Assembly (NCBI RefSeq): GCF_007556815.1
Contig: NZ_CP041743.1
Span: 1,364,001-1,428,000 of the forward strand
DNA from: Paraburkholderia megapolitana
Lineage (GTDB): Bacteria; Pseudomonadota; Gammaproteobacteria; Burkholderiales; Burkholderiaceae
Direction of reading: 5' to 3'
DNA length: 64,000 nucleotides
Shown: piece by piece, positions 63,974 to 64,000 of the stretch
Position numbering within the stretch: position 1 is the first letter of the stretch
How the letters are laid out: each line of letters starts with the position of its first letter
Made by a program: the position numbers and the translations under genes
The notes under the pieces: generated by a model
What the model was told of the DNA's origin: nothing
The model's input: the letters and a program-made list of their open reading frames with translations, nothing else
The model's database searches: none

Positions 63974-64000
63974 CGAACTGGCTCAAGACAAAGGCTCAAG

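Overview
The window is high-GC DNA with tight operons. Its gene content is that of a Burkholderiales genome, most like Paraburkholderia, Burkholderia or Caballeronia. The pointers are a GntR-mdh-CitE-like-prpC-prpD-acnA cluster, a Burkholderia-order (A-I-B) contact-dependent inhibition locus, a complete wsp operon and many small conserved proteins. Genus is inferred from gene order and protein families only. I saw no rRNA, tRNA, CRISPR array, insertion sequence or replication origin.

Layout. 1-14 kb is a mosaic of single genes: the front of a GH3 beta-glucosidase lipoprotein with a palindromic operator upstream, a crotonase-like protein lacking the usual catalytic glutamates, a DUF1488 protein, a cold-shock gene with a long leader, a DUF1003 membrane protein whose frame is broken at a G/C run, a GNAT acetyltransferase, a carboxymuconolactone decarboxylase-like protein divergent from a LysR regulator, an alpha/beta hydrolase, an AGE-family epimerase, an MgtC-like protein and several small or unknown proteins. 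14-21 kb holds a two-gene dehydrogenase/flavin-reductase operon, a copper-exporting ATPase behind a CueR-type promoter, and a DUF1254/DUF1214 lipoprotein. 21-29 kb carries a large AsmA-like DUF748 protein, then a translationally overlapping pair: a DUF3142 lipoprotein and a 907-residue envelope protein.

29-38 kb is a complete wspABCDEFR operon: a surface-sensing chemotaxis-like pathway ending in a diguanylate cyclase. 38-54 kb is a two-partner-secretion / contact-dependent inhibition locus: a 3239-residue CdiA-like exoprotein, a tiny two-TM immunity candidate, at least two displaced toxin-end/immunity modules, a stop-interrupted relic of a further CdiA end, the CdiB transporter, and two related lipoproteins. 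The modules share a design: a short Gly/Pro-rich CdiA tail followed with almost no gap by a 71-83 residue two-TM protein. This is the most interesting part of the window.

54-64 kb is central metabolism. acnA, prpD, a small periplasmic protein, prpC and a CitE-like lyase run leftwards as one operon. mdh lies upstream behind its own terminator. A divergent GntR-family regulator is separated from mdh by about 500 bases containing a perfect 24-bp palindrome and a good mdh-directed promoter. Together they cover citrate/methylcitrate synthesis, dehydration/isomerisation and malate oxidation.
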